Notes: generated by a model not told the origin, from the letters alone. A DNA stretch of 64,000 bases from Polymorphum gilvum SL003B-26A1 (GCF_000192745.1 NC_015259.1:124001-188000); one strand, 5' to 3'; shown: positions 38,465-47,636, counted from the stretch's first letter. Numbers and translations are program-made.

Positions 38465-39415
38465 ATGGTCGCGCGCGTGTTCATCGATGGCGAAGCCGGC
38501 ACGACGGGTCTGCAGATCCGCGAGCGCTTGGCCGCGCGCCGCGACATCGAGCTCCTGTCCATCGCCCCGGAGCGGCGCAAGGACCTGTCCGCCCGCGCCG
38601 AGCTGCTCAACGCCGCCGACGTCGCCATCCTGTGCCTGCCGGACGACGCGGCCAGGGAAAGCGTGGCGCTGATCGCCAGCGACACGACCCGCGTCATCGA
38701 CGCCTCGACCGCGCATCGGGTCGCCGAGGGCTGGGCCTACGGCTTCGCCGAGATGGACCGCGGCCAGGGCGCGGCGATCGCCGCGGCGAAGCGGGTCGCC
38801 AATCCGGGCTGCTGGCCGCAGGGCCTGATCGCCGCCGTGCGGCCGCTGGTCGAGGCCGGCCTGCTGCCCGCCGACCATGCGGTGACCGTGACCGGCATCT
38901 CCGGCTATTCGGGCGGCGGCAAGTCGATGATCGAGGACTACGAGGCGAAGGGGAGCGCGGCCAACGTGTTCCAGCCCTACGGGCTGACCTTCGCCCACAA
39001 GCATCTGCCGGAGATGAAGCGCTACGGCGGGCTCGCCCGCGACCCGCTGTTCGTGCCTTCGGTCGGCAGCTACTACAAGGGCATGATGACGCTGGTGCCG
39101 CTGCAGCTTTCGACGCTGCCGAAGGTGCCGAGCGGTGCCGAACTGCATGCGGCGATCGCCGACCATTTCGCCGCCGTACCCGGCGGCTTCGTCGAGGTCG
39201 CGCCGCTCGGCGCGCTCGAACGCGCGGCCGAGCTCGACCCGCAGGCGCTCAACGACACCAATGCGCTCAAGCTTTATGTCTTCGCCAACGACGCGCGTGC
39301 CCAGGCGGTGGTCATCGCCGTCTACGACAATCTCGGCAAGGGCGCCTCGGGCGCAGCCGTGCAGAACCTCAATCTGATGCTCGGCGTCGACCAGGCGACC
39401 AGCCTGGCCGCGTGA
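38465..39415 (+). CDS. argC: N-acetyl-gamma-glutamyl-phosphate reductase (type 2)
   Basis: The 316-residue enzyme reduces N-acetylglutamyl-5-phosphate to the semialdehyde with NADPH in arginine synthesis. It opens with the dinucleotide-binding [14 protein letters not shown], and the catalytic cysteine is in ANPGCWPQG at about residue 117. Length and the [10 protein letters not shown] start identify the shorter type 2 ArgC found in alphaproteobacteria. [15 protein letters not shown] is conserved. ATG at 38465 has GGGAG at 38452-38456. The leader may be structured (see 38392-38456). leuD follows on the same strand after 43 bases. Confidence 0.95.
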   Translation: MVARVFIDGEAGTTGLQIRERLAARRDIELLSIAPERRKDLSARAELLNAADVAILCLPDDAARESVALIASDTTRVIDASTAHRVAEGWAYGFAEMDRGQGAAIAAAKRVANPGCWPQGLIAAVRPLVEAGLLPADHAVTVTGISGYSGGGKSMIEDYEAKGSAANVFQPYGLTFAHKHLPEMKRYGGLARDPLFVPSVGSYYKGMMTLVPLQLSTLPKVPSGAELHAAIADHFAAVPGGFVEVAPLGALERAAELDPQALNDTNALKLYVFANDARAQAVVIAVYDNLGKGASGAAVQNLNLMLGVDQATSLAA

Positions 39416-39458
39416 GCCAACGACAAGACCCGAACCAGAGACCCTCGGAGACAACGCC

Positions 39459-40064
39459 TTGGACAAGTTCACCACGCTGACCGGTGTCGCGGCGCCGCTG
39501 CCGATCATCAACATCGACACCGACATGATCATCCCCAAGCAGTACCTGAAGACGATTAAGCGCACCGGGCTGGGCACCGGCCTGTTCAGCGAGATGCGCT
39601 ACAACGAGGACGGCTCGGAAAACCCGGACTTCGTGCTCAATAAGCCGGCCTACCGCGGCGCCAAGATCCTGGTCGCCGGCGACAACTTCGGCTGCGGCTC
39701 GTCGCGCGAGCACGCGCCCTGGGCGCTGCTCGACTTCGGCATCCGCTGCGTGATCTCCACGTCCTTTGCCGACATCTTCTACAACAACTGCTTCAAGAAC
39801 GGCATCCTGCCGATCGTTGTCGCCAAGGACGAACTCGACAAGCTGATGGACGACGCCTCGCGCGGCGCCAACTCGACGCTTACCGTCGACCTGGTCGCCC
39901 AGGAGATCCGCGGCCCGGACGGCGGCGTGATCGGCTTCGAGATCGACCCGTTCCGCAAGCACTGCCTGCTCAACGGCCTCGACGACATCGGTCTGACCAT
40001 GGAGAAGGCACCGCGGATCGACGCCTTCGAGACCAGGAACGCCGAAGTCCATCCCTGGGCCTGA
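39459..40064 (+). CDS. leuD: 3-isopropylmalate dehydratase small subunit
   Basis: The 201-residue LeuD supplies the swivelling domain of isopropylmalate isomerase in leucine synthesis and needs LeuC, which is not in the window. It starts [31 protein letters not shown] and carries the substrate-loop motif [17 protein letters not shown] at about residues 68-84, followed by [16 protein letters not shown]. The start is TTG at 39459, supported by CTCGGAG eight bases upstream. A canonical terminator follows at 40116. Co-location with argC is typical of some rhizobial genomes. Confidence 0.95.
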   Translation: MDKFTTLTGVAAPLPIINIDTDMIIPKQYLKTIKRTGLGTGLFSEMRYNEDGSENPDFVLNKPAYRGAKILVAGDNFGCGSSREHAPWALLDFGIRCVISTSFADIFYNNCFKNGILPIVVAKDELDKLMDDASRGANSTLTVDLVAQEIRGPDGGVIGFEIDPFRKHCLLNGLDDIGLTMEKAPRIDAFETRNAEVHPWA

Positions 40065-40115
40065 CTTGGGACCCGATCCTGGACCTGACCGGCCGGGCAG
40101 GGCAACACCGCGAGC

Positions 40116-40141
40116 AAGGTCGGCCCCGCGCCGACCTTTTT
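40116..40141 (+). terminator. Rho-independent terminator after leuD
   Basis: Perfect 9-base arms (40116-40124 and 40130-40138) with a 5-base loop run directly into five T residues (40137-40141), about 50 bases after the leuD stop. This is the most canonical terminator in the window. Confidence 0.9.
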
Positions 40142-40269
40142 CCTGAGCGGCCTGCTCTGGCGTCGTCCGCCCTTCACGCAGGCTTGAACAGGCGTTTGAT
40201 CCGGATCCGCCGCCGAGGCTGTATCTGCAAGGACACGACCCTCGCTGCACAGGGCCTTCCGTCTTGCCG

Positions 40270-41136
40270 ATGACCGCCGTTCCCGTCCGCTCCCTCCGCC
40301 CCTGTCTGCCCTGGACCGACCGGTCCGGACGGCTGTCGCCGCTGCGGCTTGCGGTGTTCGTCGCCGCGCTGGCGCCCGGCCTCTGGCTCGCGGGGCGCTT
40401 CGGCACCGGCGGCCTCGGGCCCGAGCCGCTCAAGGCGGCGCTGCACGGCTGCGGTGACTGGGCCGTCCGCTTCCTGTTCGCCACGCTCGCGGTGACGCCG
40501 CTGATGCGCATCGCGGCGCTGCCGAGACTGGTCGCGGTGCGCCGCATGCTCGGCCTTGTCGCGCTCGCCTATGCGTCCGCCCATGTGCTGCTCTATGTCG
40601 CGAGCGAGCGCTGGGCGCTGGCCAAGGTCGCCGCGGAGATCGTCCAGCGCCCCTATCTGGCCATCGGATTTGCCGCACTTGCCGTGCTTGCCGTGCTCGG
40701 CGCGACCTCGACCGACGGCGCCGTCCGCCGGCTCGGCCCGGCCTGGCATCGCCTGCATCGGCTGGCCTATCTGATCGCCGTGCTGGCCAGCCTGCATTTC
40801 TTCCTGCAGGCCAAGGCGGACGTGTTCGAGCCGACGGTCATGGCCGGGCTGTTTTTGCTGCTGCTGCTTTGGCGCGCCGGACGAGCCCTCGGCCTCGGCC
40901 TGAGCCGCCCGCCGCAGCTCGTCGGACTGGCCGCGGTCGCGGCCGTCGCGACGGCCGGCCTCGAATATGCCTGGTATGCGCTTGCGACCGGCATTCCGGC
41001 CGAGCGGGTGCTGCTGGCCAATGCCGATCCGGCTGCCGTGCCGCGGCCGGCGGCGCTGGTGCTGCTTGCCGGGCTAGCGCTCGCCGCGCTTCCCGTGGCG
41101 CGCGGCGCCGTGCGCCGGTTCGTCCCCGCCGGATGA
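40270..41136 (+). CDS. MsrQ-like heme-binding membrane protein (ferric-reductase-like domain)
   Basis: This 288-residue protein has seven to eight hydrophobic helices. The central part (about 60-210) resembles MsrQ: GDWAVRFLFATLAVTPL, SAHVLLYVA, and LGPAWHRLHRLAYLIAVLASLHFFLQAKADV with histidines likely to bind heme. MsrQ passes electrons to the periplasmic methionine-sulfoxide reductase MsrP. Two features are unusual: no msrP gene is adjacent, and the C-terminus has about 70 extra residues with an additional helix pair. The start at ATG 40270 follows a leuD terminator, so it has its own promoter. Confidence 0.72.
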   Translation: MTAVPVRSLRPCLPWTDRSGRLSPLRLAVFVAALAPGLWLAGRFGTGGLGPEPLKAALHGCGDWAVRFLFATLAVTPLMRIAALPRLVAVRRMLGLVALAYASAHVLLYVASERWALAKVAAEIVQRPYLAIGFAALAVLAVLGATSTDGAVRRLGPAWHRLHRLAYLIAVLASLHFFLQAKADVFEPTVMAGLFLLLLLWRAGRALGLGLSRPPQLVGLAAVAAVATAGLEYAWYALATGIPAERVLLANADPAAVPRPAALVLLAGLALAALPVARGAVRRFVPAG

Positions 41137-41165
41137 TGCCCGGCTTGAGCCCGCGTCTCCTGCGT

Positions 41166-41669
41166 TCAGCCGTCGCTGCGTCCCCTCAGGCCGGCCATGA
41201 CGGCGAACCTGTCCAGGTCGCCGAGCCGCTCGCCGATCGGCTTGAGCGCCTGCGCGGTCGCCTGGTAGCGCGCGGCATGGGCCTCGAACAGGCGCTGGGC
41301 CAGTTCTGGGAATTCCTGGATCATGCGCTTGAACAGGGCGCGGCGGATGCGGATCGCCCGCACCCGGCCGACGCAGACGGCACGCGCCGGCCGTCGCGTC
41401 TCGACCAGCATGGCGGTCTCGCCGAGCAGCGCGCCCGGCCCGGCCTGGTCGATCTCGACGAAGCCGGCCGGTCCGGCCTTCTGCAGGCTGACCAGACCTT
41501 CGGCGACCACGATGCCGCCGTCGGCCCGCTCGCCCGCGTCGAACAGCACCGTTCCGTCGCGATAGTCCAGGCTTTCCGCGCTGAACGCGAGCAGGCGCAA
41601 CTGGTCATCGGAAAAATCCGACAGCATGGGGATCCGGCGCAGAATCGCGATGTCCTGAACGAGGCTCAT
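41166..41669 (-). CDS. Cyclic-nucleotide-binding domain protein
   Basis: This 167-residue protein is a single Crp/PKA-type cNMP-binding domain without a DNA-binding part. Typical segments are LDYRDGTVLFDAGERADGGIVVAEGLV and the phosphate-binding-cassette region GPGALLGETAMLVETRRPARAVC at about 85-107; the cassette keeps GE and the R-R-A ending. It probably senses cAMP or cGMP as a regulatory subunit. It follows the CenR/OtpR-type regulator by 26 bases in an operon. In Brucella the otpR gene is likewise followed by a gene annotated as cAMP-dependent kinase regulatory subunit. Confidence 0.82.
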   Translation of the reverse strand: MSLVQDIAILRRIPMLSDFSDDQLRLLAFSAESLDYRDGTVLFDAGERADGGIVVAEGLVSLQKAGPAGFVEIDQAGPGALLGETAMLVETRRPARAVCVGRVRAIRIRRALFKRMIQEFPELAQRLFEAHAARYQATAQALKPIGERLGDLDRFAVMAGLRGRSDG

Positions 41670-41695
41670 GCCTCAAGTGTTAAGCCCCAAACCGC

Positions 41696-42379
41696 TCAGG
41701 GCACAAGCTTATATCCGCCGGCTTCGGTAACCAGAAGCTCCGCGTTGGACGGGTCGCGCTCGATTTTCTGGCGCAAGCGGTAGATGTGGGTCTCCAGCGT
41801 GTGCGTGGTGACGCCGGAATTGTAGCCCCAGACCTCGTGCAGCAGGATGTCGCGGGTCACCGGCTTCTCGCCGGCGCGGTAGAGGAACTTGAGGATCGAG
41901 GTTTCCTTCTCGGTCAGCCGGACCTTGCCGCCGCGTTCGTCGAGCATCAGCTTGGCCGCCGGGCGGAACGAGTAGCGCCCGATGGTGAACGTGGCGTCCT
42001 CGCTCTGCTCGTGCTGGCGCAGGTGCGCGCGGATGCGGGCGAGCAGCACGGCGAACTTGAACGGCTTGGCGATGTAGTCGTTGGCGCCCGCCTCCAGGCC
42101 GAGGATGGTGTCGCTGTCGGTGTCGTGGCCGGTCAGCATCAGCACCGGTGCCTTGAAGCCGTTCTTGCGCAACAGCTTGACGGCCTCGCGGCCGTCGATG
42201 TCGGGCAGTCCGACGTCCATCAGCATCAGGTCGACGTGCTCCTTCCTGGCGACGGCGATGCCGGTGCTGGCCGTGTCCGCCTCGAGGGTCGCGAACTCGT
42301 CGTAGAGCGACAGCTGCTCGACCAGCGCCTCGCGCAGGTCGGTATCGTCGTCGACGATCAGTATCGTGCGGGCGGTCAT
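41696..42379 (-). CDS. cenR: OmpR-family response regulator, CenR/OtpR type
   Basis: This 227-residue regulator has a receiver domain (about 1-120; acidic pocket DDD at 10-12, phospho-acceptor Asp at about 55, Lys in AKPFKF) and a C-terminal winged helix (about 130-225, with RDILLHEVWGYNSGVTTHTLETHIYRLRQKIE). Sequence style and the adjacent cyclic-nucleotide-binding gene match CenR/OtpR, an alphaproteobacterial regulator of envelope stress and division. A divergent L,D-transpeptidase gene is a natural envelope target. ATG at 42379 is chosen; the upstream open frame lacks homology. No histidine kinase gene is in the window. Confidence 0.8.
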   Translation of the reverse strand: MTARTILIVDDDTDLREALVEQLSLYDEFATLEADTASTGIAVARKEHVDLMLMDVGLPDIDGREAVKLLRKNGFKAPVLMLTGHDTDSDTILGLEAGANDYIAKPFKFAVLLARIRAHLRQHEQSEDATFTIGRYSFRPAAKLMLDERGGKVRLTEKETSILKFLYRAGEKPVTRDILLHEVWGYNSGVTTHTLETHIYRLRQKIERDPSNAELLVTEAGGYKLVP

Positions 42380-42549
42380 CGTCGGTGTCCTCGCCAGAAA
42401 GTGTCCCACAAATCGTTCCCGCAACATGGGAGTTCCCGTGCGCGGGTGCGAGGAAAATCATCGCGAAAACGGGCGCGGTTCGTCAATTCTTCTTCACGGG
42501 CGCTTTACCGGCGGTTTATCAAGGTGTTGCGACCAGCAGGGAGAAGCGC

Positions 42550-43101
42550 ATGGCAGATCGGGACGGCGTGGCGGCAGCGCAGGGCCAGCGGCTCGTGGTG
42601 CGCGCTTCGCCGGGTGCCAGGAGCCGCGGTACGCTTTGGTTCGGACCGCTCGCGGTCGCCTGCGCGCTCGGCCGCTCCGGCATCGCCCGCCGCAAGCGCG
42701 AGGGCGATGGGGCGACGCCCGCCGGCCGTTTCGAACTCGTCAGCGTCTACTATCGGGCCGACCGCGGCCGGCGCCCGGTCACTGGCCTGCCGGTCGAGCC
42801 GATCGCTCCGGCGGACGGCTGGTGCGACGATCCCGCCCACCCGCGCTATAACCGTCCGGTCGAACTGCCCTTCGCGGCGAGCCACGAGCGAATGTGGCGC
42901 GACGACCCGCTCTACGACATCGTCGTGGTGCTCGACTACAACCTGTTCCCGGCCGTGCGCGGGCGCGGCAGCGCCCTCTTCTTCCACATCGCCCGGCCTG
43001 GTTACACGCCGACGGAGGGTTGCGTCGCCGTCACGCCGCGCGACATGCGGTTGATCCTCGCCCGCGTGCGGCCGGGCGCGGTGATGGAGATCGTCGGCTA
43101 G
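42550..43101 (+). CDS. L,D-transpeptidase (YkuD family)
   Basis: The 183-residue protein contains a YkuD domain with the catalytic region HIARPGYTPTEGCVAV at about residues 140-156 (His and Cys). These enzymes make 3-3 peptidoglycan cross-links or attach proteins to the wall. It resembles the short alphaproteobacterial subfamily with TEGC in place of the textbook SHGC. No signal peptide is evident from ATG 42550 (GGGAG six bases upstream), although the frame is open upstream to about 42385, so an N-terminal export signal might be missed. The gene is divergent from the CenR-type regulator. Confidence 0.85.
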   Translation: MADRDGVAAAQGQRLVVRASPGARSRGTLWFGPLAVACALGRSGIARRKREGDGATPAGRFELVSVYYRADRGRRPVTGLPVEPIAPADGWCDDPAHPRYNRPVELPFAASHERMWRDDPLYDIVVVLDYNLFPAVRGRGSALFFHIARPGYTPTEGCVAVTPRDMRLILARVRPGAVMEIVG

Positions 43102-43215
43102 GCCGGCCGGCCCGGTGGCGCGGCGATACTGGTAATCCGGCGCCTTTTCCGCCATATAGGCGGGTAACGGCCCGTGCGGGCCGATGGTTTCACCTCAGGC
43201 TCGAAGCGATCCGGC

Positions 43216-44130
43216 ATGGCGTCAGCGCGCAGACCCTTTCTCAAGATGAACGGCCTCGGCAACGATTTCGTCGTCTGGGATGCGCGTGCCGAGGCCCTGT
43301 CGCTGTCGCCCGAGACCATCGCCGCGCTCGGAAACCGCTCGACCGGCATCGGCTTCGACCAGATGATCACGGTGGAGTGCTCGCCGGCCGGCGCCGACGC
43401 CTTCATGCGCATTCACAACTGCGACGGCAGCCAGGTCTCCGCCTGCGGCAACGCCACGCGCTGCGTCGGCCGTCTGCTGATGGAGGAAAGCGGCCGGCCG
43501 GATGCCAACATCGAGACCCGTGCCGGCCTGCTGGTCGCGCGCGCGACCGGGGATCCGCGCGTCGTCACCGTCGACATGGGCGTGCCGCGGCTCAGGTGGG
43601 ACGAGATCCCGCTCGCCGAGGAATTTGCCGACACGCGCGCGATCGAGCTGCAGATCGGTCCGATCGACGCGCCGATCTTGCACACGCCGGCGGTCGTCAA
43701 TATGGGCAATCCGCACGCGATCTTCTGGGTCGGCGACGTCGAGGCCTACGACCTCGGCCGCATCGGTCCGCTGCTGGAACGTCATCCGATCTTTCCCGAG
43801 GGCGCCAACATCTCGCTCGCCCATGTCTTCGCGCCGGACCAGATCCGAGTGAAGGTGTGGGAGCGCGGCGCCGGACTGACGCGCGCCTGCGGCACCGCCG
43901 CCTGCGCGGTCGCCGTCGCCGCCGCGCGCGACGGCCGGGCCGGGCGGCGCTCGACCGTGCACCTGCCGGGAGGGCCGCTGACCATCGAGTGGCGCGAGGG
44001 CGACGGCCACGTGCTGATGACCGGGGCGACGGAAGTGGAATTCGAGGGCGAGATCGACCTAGACACGCTGGCCTGGGAGCGCACCGGGCCGGGCGACGCG
44101 GATGCGGCCGCGGCGGAGGCCGCTTCGTGA
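43216..44130 (+). CDS. dapF: Diaminopimelate epimerase
   Basis: The 304-residue enzyme converts LL- to meso-diaminopimelate for lysine and peptidoglycan synthesis, without PLP. It has [13 protein letters not shown] at the start, the first catalytic cysteine in [16 protein letters not shown] at about residue 77, and the second in [10 protein letters not shown] at about 225. ATG at 43216 is just upstream of the conserved start. Its stop overlaps the GTG start of mtaB by four bases, so translation is coupled. The dapF-mtaB-ftsY order is conserved in rhizobia. Confidence 0.96.
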   Translation: MASARRPFLKMNGLGNDFVVWDARAEALSLSPETIAALGNRSTGIGFDQMITVECSPAGADAFMRIHNCDGSQVSACGNATRCVGRLLMEESGRPDANIETRAGLLVARATGDPRVVTVDMGVPRLRWDEIPLAEEFADTRAIELQIGPIDAPILHTPAVVNMGNPHAIFWVGDVEAYDLGRIGPLLERHPIFPEGANISLAHVFAPDQIRVKVWERGAGLTRACGTAACAVAVAAARDGRAGRRSTVHLPGGPLTIEWREGDGHVLMTGATEVEFEGEIDLDTLAWERTGPGDADAAAAEAAS

Positions 44131-45395
44131 GCATCGACGTCGTCACCTTCGGCTGCCGGCTGAACTCCTACGAATCGGAAGTCATGAAGCGCGAGGCCGA
44201 GGCCGCCGGGCTGAAGGACGCGATCCTCATCAACACCTGCGCGGTGACCGCCGAGGCGGTGCGCCAGGCGGGCCAGGCGGTGCGCAAGGCACGGCGCGAC
44301 AATCCGGACGCGACGATCATCGTTACCGGCTGTGCGGCGCAGACCGAAACGGCGAGATTCGCCGAGATGGCCGAGGTCGACCTGGTGCTCGGCAATTCGG
44401 AGAAGCTGGAACGGGCCTCCTACGGCCGGCTGGCGCAATTCGGTCTCGACGACAGCGAGAAGGTGCGCGTCAACGATATCATGAGCGTGAGGGAGACCGC
44501 CGGTCACCTGATCGACGGTCTGGAGGGCCGCGCGCGCGCCTTCGTGCAGGTGCAGAACGGCTGCGACCACCGCTGCACCTTCTGCATCATTCCTTTCGGC
44601 CGCGGCAATTCGCGCTCCGTGCCGATGGGCGTCGTCGTCGACCAGGTGCGCCGGCTGGTCGACAACGGCTATCTGGAGATCGTGCTGACCGGCGTCGACA
44701 TCACCTCCTACGGCGCCGACCTGCCGGGCGCGCCGCGGCTTGGAGCGCTGGTCGCCAAGATCCTCAAGCTGGTGCCGGGCCTGAAGCGGCTGCGCCTGTC
44801 ATCGATCGACTCGATCGAGGCCGATCCGGCGCTGATGCGCGTCGTCGCCGAGGACGAGCGGCTGATGCCGCATTTCCATCTCTCGCTGCAGGCTGGCGAC
44901 GACCTGATCCTCAAGCGTATGAAGCGCCGGCACCTGCGGGCCGACACGATCCGCTTCTGCGAGGAGGTGCGCCGGCTGCGGCCCGACGTCGTGTTCGGCG
45001 CCGACATTATCGCCGGCTTCCCGACCGAGACCGAGGCGATGTTCGAAAACAGCCTGGCGATCGTCGACGACTGCGGGCTGACCCATCTGCACGTCTTCCC
45101 GTTCTCGCCCCGGCCGGGAACGCCGGCGGCGCGCATGCCCCAGCTCGACAAGGCGGTGATCAAGGCGCGCGCGGCGCGCCTGCGCGCCCGCGGCGAGGCG
45201 GCGCTCGCCGCCTATCTCGCCGCCGAGGTCGGCCGGCTGCGACCGGTGCTGGTCGAGCGCGAGGGGCTCGGGCGCACAGAACAGTTCACCCAGGTCGAGG
45301 TCGACGGCGGCACGCCGGGCGAGATCGTCGAGACCCGGATCACCGGCCACACCGGGCGCCACCTGCTCGGCACGCTGCTCTCCAAGGCCGCCTGA
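44127..45395 (+). CDS. mtaB: tRNA t6A37 methylthiotransferase MtaB
   Basis: The 422-residue radical-SAM enzyme adds a methylthio group to t6A at position 37 of tRNA. The N-terminal UPF0004 domain starts [16 protein letters not shown] with cluster-binding cysteines at about 10, 38 and 70 (INTCAVT and VTGCAAQ). The radical-SAM motif CDHRCTFC is at about 146-153, and a TRAM-like C-terminus follows. It starts at GTG 44127, overlapping the dapF stop. ftsY follows after 24 bases. The long open frame upstream is a shadow over dapF. Confidence 0.95.
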   Translation: MSIDVVTFGCRLNSYESEVMKREAEAAGLKDAILINTCAVTAEAVRQAGQAVRKARRDNPDATIIVTGCAAQTETARFAEMAEVDLVLGNSEKLERASYGRLAQFGLDDSEKVRVNDIMSVRETAGHLIDGLEGRARAFVQVQNGCDHRCTFCIIPFGRGNSRSVPMGVVVDQVRRLVDNGYLEIVLTGVDITSYGADLPGAPRLGALVAKILKLVPGLKRLRLSSIDSIEADPALMRVVAEDERLMPHFHLSLQAGDDLILKRMKRRHLRADTIRFCEEVRRLRPDVVFGADIIAGFPTETEAMFENSLAIVDDCGLTHLHVFPFSPRPGTPAARMPQLDKAVIKARAARLRARGEAALAAYLAAEVGRLRPVLVEREGLGRTEQFTQVEVDGGTPGEIVETRITGHTGRHLLGTLLSKAA

Positions 45396-45419
45396 GGCGG
45401 CGCAACGTCAGGCGGATTC

Positions 45420-46679
45420 ATGAGCGAGAAGAAGCGCGGCTTTCTCGGGCGGCTGTTCGGTTCCAGGCCGGACGACGCGGATAGGGCCGAATCGCCGGTC
45501 GCGGTCGGCGGCGACGAGGCGGCGGCCGGCGAGGTCCCGGCGCTCGACACCGCCGACATCCCGACCTCCGGTTCGGCGCCCGACGTGCTGGCCTTTGACG
45601 CCGCGCCCGACCTGGTCGAGCCGCTCGGGAGCCCCGACCTGCCGGAGGCGACGCCGCCGGCCGACCTCGGGCCGCAGGAGGACGTCGCGCCGCCAGAACT
45701 CGACCCTGTTCCCGAACCGGAGCCTGAAGCGGTGTCGGCGCCGGACCCTGCGGCGGCGCCCAGGCTGTCCTGGTTCGGCCGGCTGAAGCAGGGCCTGTCG
45801 CGCTCGTCCTCGGCACTGACCGAGGGCATCTCGTCGATCTTCACCAAGCGCCGCCTCGACGCCGCCATGCTCGACGAGCTGGAGGACGTGCTGATCCAGG
45901 CCGACCTCGGCGTCGACACGGCGACGGCGATCACCGAGCGCCTGTCCGTCGGCCGCTTCGACAAGGAGATCTCGGCCGAGGAGGTGCGCGCGGTGCTGGC
46001 CGAGGAGGTCGAGAAGGTACTCGCGCCGGTCGCCCGGCCGCTCGACCTCGACGGCGAGCACAGGCCGCACGTGGTGCTGATGGTCGGCGTCAACGGCACC
46101 GGCAAGACCACCACCATCGGCAAGCTGTCGTCCAAGCTCGCGGCGGAAGGCCGGACGGTCATGCTGGCGGCCGGTGATACGTTCCGCGCCGCCGCGGTCG
46201 AGCAGCTGAAGATCTGGGGCAGCCGCACCGGCGCGGAGGTGGTCGCGCGCGACACCGGTGCCGATGCCGCCGGGCTCGCCTTCGATGCGCTGCAGGCGGC
46301 CAGGGACAAGGGCGTCGACGTGCTGCTGGTCGACACCGCCGGCCGGCTGCAGAACAAGGCCGAGCTGATGGCCGAACTCGAAAAGGTCATCCGCGTCCTG
46401 CGCAAGATCGATCCCGCGGCGCCGCACACGGTGCTCCTGACGCTCGACGCGACGACGGGGCAGAACGCGCTCAGCCAGGTCGAGATCTTCGGCCGCACCG
46501 CCGGCGTCACCGGCCTGGTCATGACCAAGCTCGACGGCACCGCCCGCGGCGGCATCCTGGTGGCGATCGCGGCGAAATACGGCCTGCCGGTGCATTTCAT
46601 CGGCGTCGGCGAGGGCGTCGACGACCTCGAGCCGTTCTCGGCGAAGGATTATGCCCGGGCGATCGCCGGCCTGGCGTGA
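45420..46679 (+). CDS. ftsY: Signal recognition particle receptor FtsY
   Basis: The 419-residue FtsY docks SRP-ribosome complexes at the membrane. It has an acidic, Pro/Ala-rich A domain (about 1-115), an N domain (about 120-205) and the SRP GTPase G domain: G1 GVNGTGKTTTIGKL at about 222, DTAGRLQNK at about 303 and TKLDGTARGG at about 368. ATG at 45420 follows mtaB closely. In many rhizobia an ispZ/yciB gene comes next; here it is followed instead by small unknown genes on the other strand. Confidence 0.96.
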   Translation: MSEKKRGFLGRLFGSRPDDADRAESPVAVGGDEAAAGEVPALDTADIPTSGSAPDVLAFDAAPDLVEPLGSPDLPEATPPADLGPQEDVAPPELDPVPEPEPEAVSAPDPAAAPRLSWFGRLKQGLSRSSSALTEGISSIFTKRRLDAAMLDELEDVLIQADLGVDTATAITERLSVGRFDKEISAEEVRAVLAEEVEKVLAPVARPLDLDGEHRPHVVLMVGVNGTGKTTTIGKLSSKLAAEGRTVMLAAGDTFRAAAVEQLKIWGSRTGAEVVARDTGADAAGLAFDALQAARDKGVDVLLVDTAGRLQNKAELMAELEKVIRVLRKIDPAAPHTVLLTLDATTGQNALSQVEIFGRTAGVTGLVMTKLDGTARGGILVAIAAKYGLPVHFIGVGEGVDDLEPFSAKDYARAIAGLA

Positions 46680-46712
46680 CGGCCTGGCCTGCCGATCTTG
46701 CGTGACGCCCTG

Positions 46713-47090
46713 TTAGGTCGCGAGGTTGACCGCGTGGTGCTCCAGCTGGCCGCCGTGGTCCTCGTAGGCGTGGCGCACCGTCTCAGGCGGCTGGCGGTTC
46801 ACCGGCGCCTTGTAGGCAGGTCTCCGGCGGTTTTCCGGCACGGATCCGAGCGCCCGCTCGGCCGCCGCGCGATAGGCAGCGACGCCGTCGAGGGTCGGAT
46901 TCTGCGTATGGTGGGTGTCCAGAACGACCGCCGGCTCGTCATCGAGCGACGCGGGAATCTCTTTTTGTTCAGAGGGTTGGGAGCCTGCACCGTGGCCACC
47001 CTGATCGTGGCCGCGCCGGTGCTGGTCGTTGTATTCGGTCGCCTGCACGACATTGCTGGGCGCAAGCACTCTGTCTACGCTCGTCGCCAT
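46713..47090 (-). CDS. Hypothetical hydrophilic protein
   Basis: This 125-residue protein belongs to no family I recognise. It is hydrophilic, His/Gln/Pro-rich, and has no membrane segment or signal peptide. The stretch NDQHRRGHDQGGHGAGSQ could bind metal, and the C-terminal half (NPTLDGVAAYRAAAERALGS) may be helical. ATG at 47090 is supported by a strong AGGAGG six bases upstream, which is the main reason to believe it is a gene. A CtrA-like site (47161-47175) lies about 70 bases upstream. Base composition is slightly less G+C-rich than in its neighbours. Confidence 0.6.
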   Translation of the reverse strand: MATSVDRVLAPSNVVQATEYNDQHRRGHDQGGHGAGSQPSEQKEIPASLDDEPAVVLDTHHTQNPTLDGVAAYRAAAERALGSVPENRRRPAYKAPVNRQPPETVRHAYEDHGGQLEHHAVNLAT

Positions 47091-47160
47091 TTCGGCCTCC
47101 TGGCCTCTCGTCGGGCCTGGCCTCCTGGCCCGCCACGGGCCGAATCATTGCAAGAAAAGG

Positions 47161-47175
47161 TTAACGATTCTTTAC
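47161..47175 (-). promoter_or_regulatory. CtrA-like box (GTAA-N7-TTAACC) containing a CcrM site
   Basis: On the minus strand the sequence reads GTAA, seven bases, TTAA followed by CC, one mismatch from the full CtrA pattern (on the plus strand TTAA-N7-TTAC). A GATTC, the GANTC target of the CcrM methyltransferase, lies inside the spacer at 47166-47170. The box is 71 bases upstream of the gene that starts at 47090. Binding is inferred from pattern only. Confidence 0.45.
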
Positions 47176-47218
47176 GTTTGGTAAAGATCCGGCGACACTT
47201 CTCCAGTCGCGCCCGGCG

Positions 47219-47626
47219 CTACAGCAGCGCCCGGCACAGGCAGCCCCGCGTCGCCGGCGGGCAGAAGTTGGCGGCATAGCCGAACAGGATCGACACCAGG
47301 ATGGCGGCGAAGAAGCCGACCAGGCTGGCCCCGATCAGCACGCGCGAGGCAGGGTTGTAGATGGTCGGAGTCTTCGGCGCGCCGTTCTCGGTGCCGGGAT
47401 GTTCGAGGTTGCCGGTCAGCGACATCAGCCCAAGCAGGCCGAACAGGATGGCGGCCAGGAACAGCCCCCAGGCCAAGATCATCAGGTAGCGGGCCTCGGC
47501 CGGCGCCTCCTTGAAGATGTAGTTCGACGCGGAGATGGTCAGGGTGATCACCGCCGTCGATAAGGTCAGCACCTGCCTGATCAGCTCGGCGGCGAAGTCG
47601 AACGATTTTTTCGTTTCCTCCTGCAT
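47219..47626 (-). CDS. Small three-helix membrane protein
   Basis: This 135-residue protein has three hydrophobic helices: about 13-37 (LIRQVLTLSTAVITLTISASNYIF), 47-70 (LMILAWGLFLAAILFGLLGLMSL) and 95-118 (VLIGASLVGFFAAILVSILFG). The charged MQEETKKSFDFAAE precedes them, and two cysteines lie near the end. I do not recognise a named family. ATG at 47626 has AGGAGG six bases upstream, which fixes the start; the frame upstream is open only as a shadow. It lies ten bases after the gene at 47637-47966, so the two form an operon. Confidence 0.65.
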   Translation of the reverse strand: MQEETKKSFDFAAELIRQVLTLSTAVITLTISASNYIFKEAPAEARYLMILAWGLFLAAILFGLLGLMSLTGNLEHPGTENGAPKTPTIYNPASRVLIGASLVGFFAAILVSILFGYAANFCPPATRGCLCRALL

Positions 47627-47636
47627 GCGCCGCCTC

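Noticed and set aside
43140-43200. Small palindromes upstream of dapF as a terminator or riboswitch
   Set aside because: Arms are only five to six bases and can be expected by chance at this base composition.
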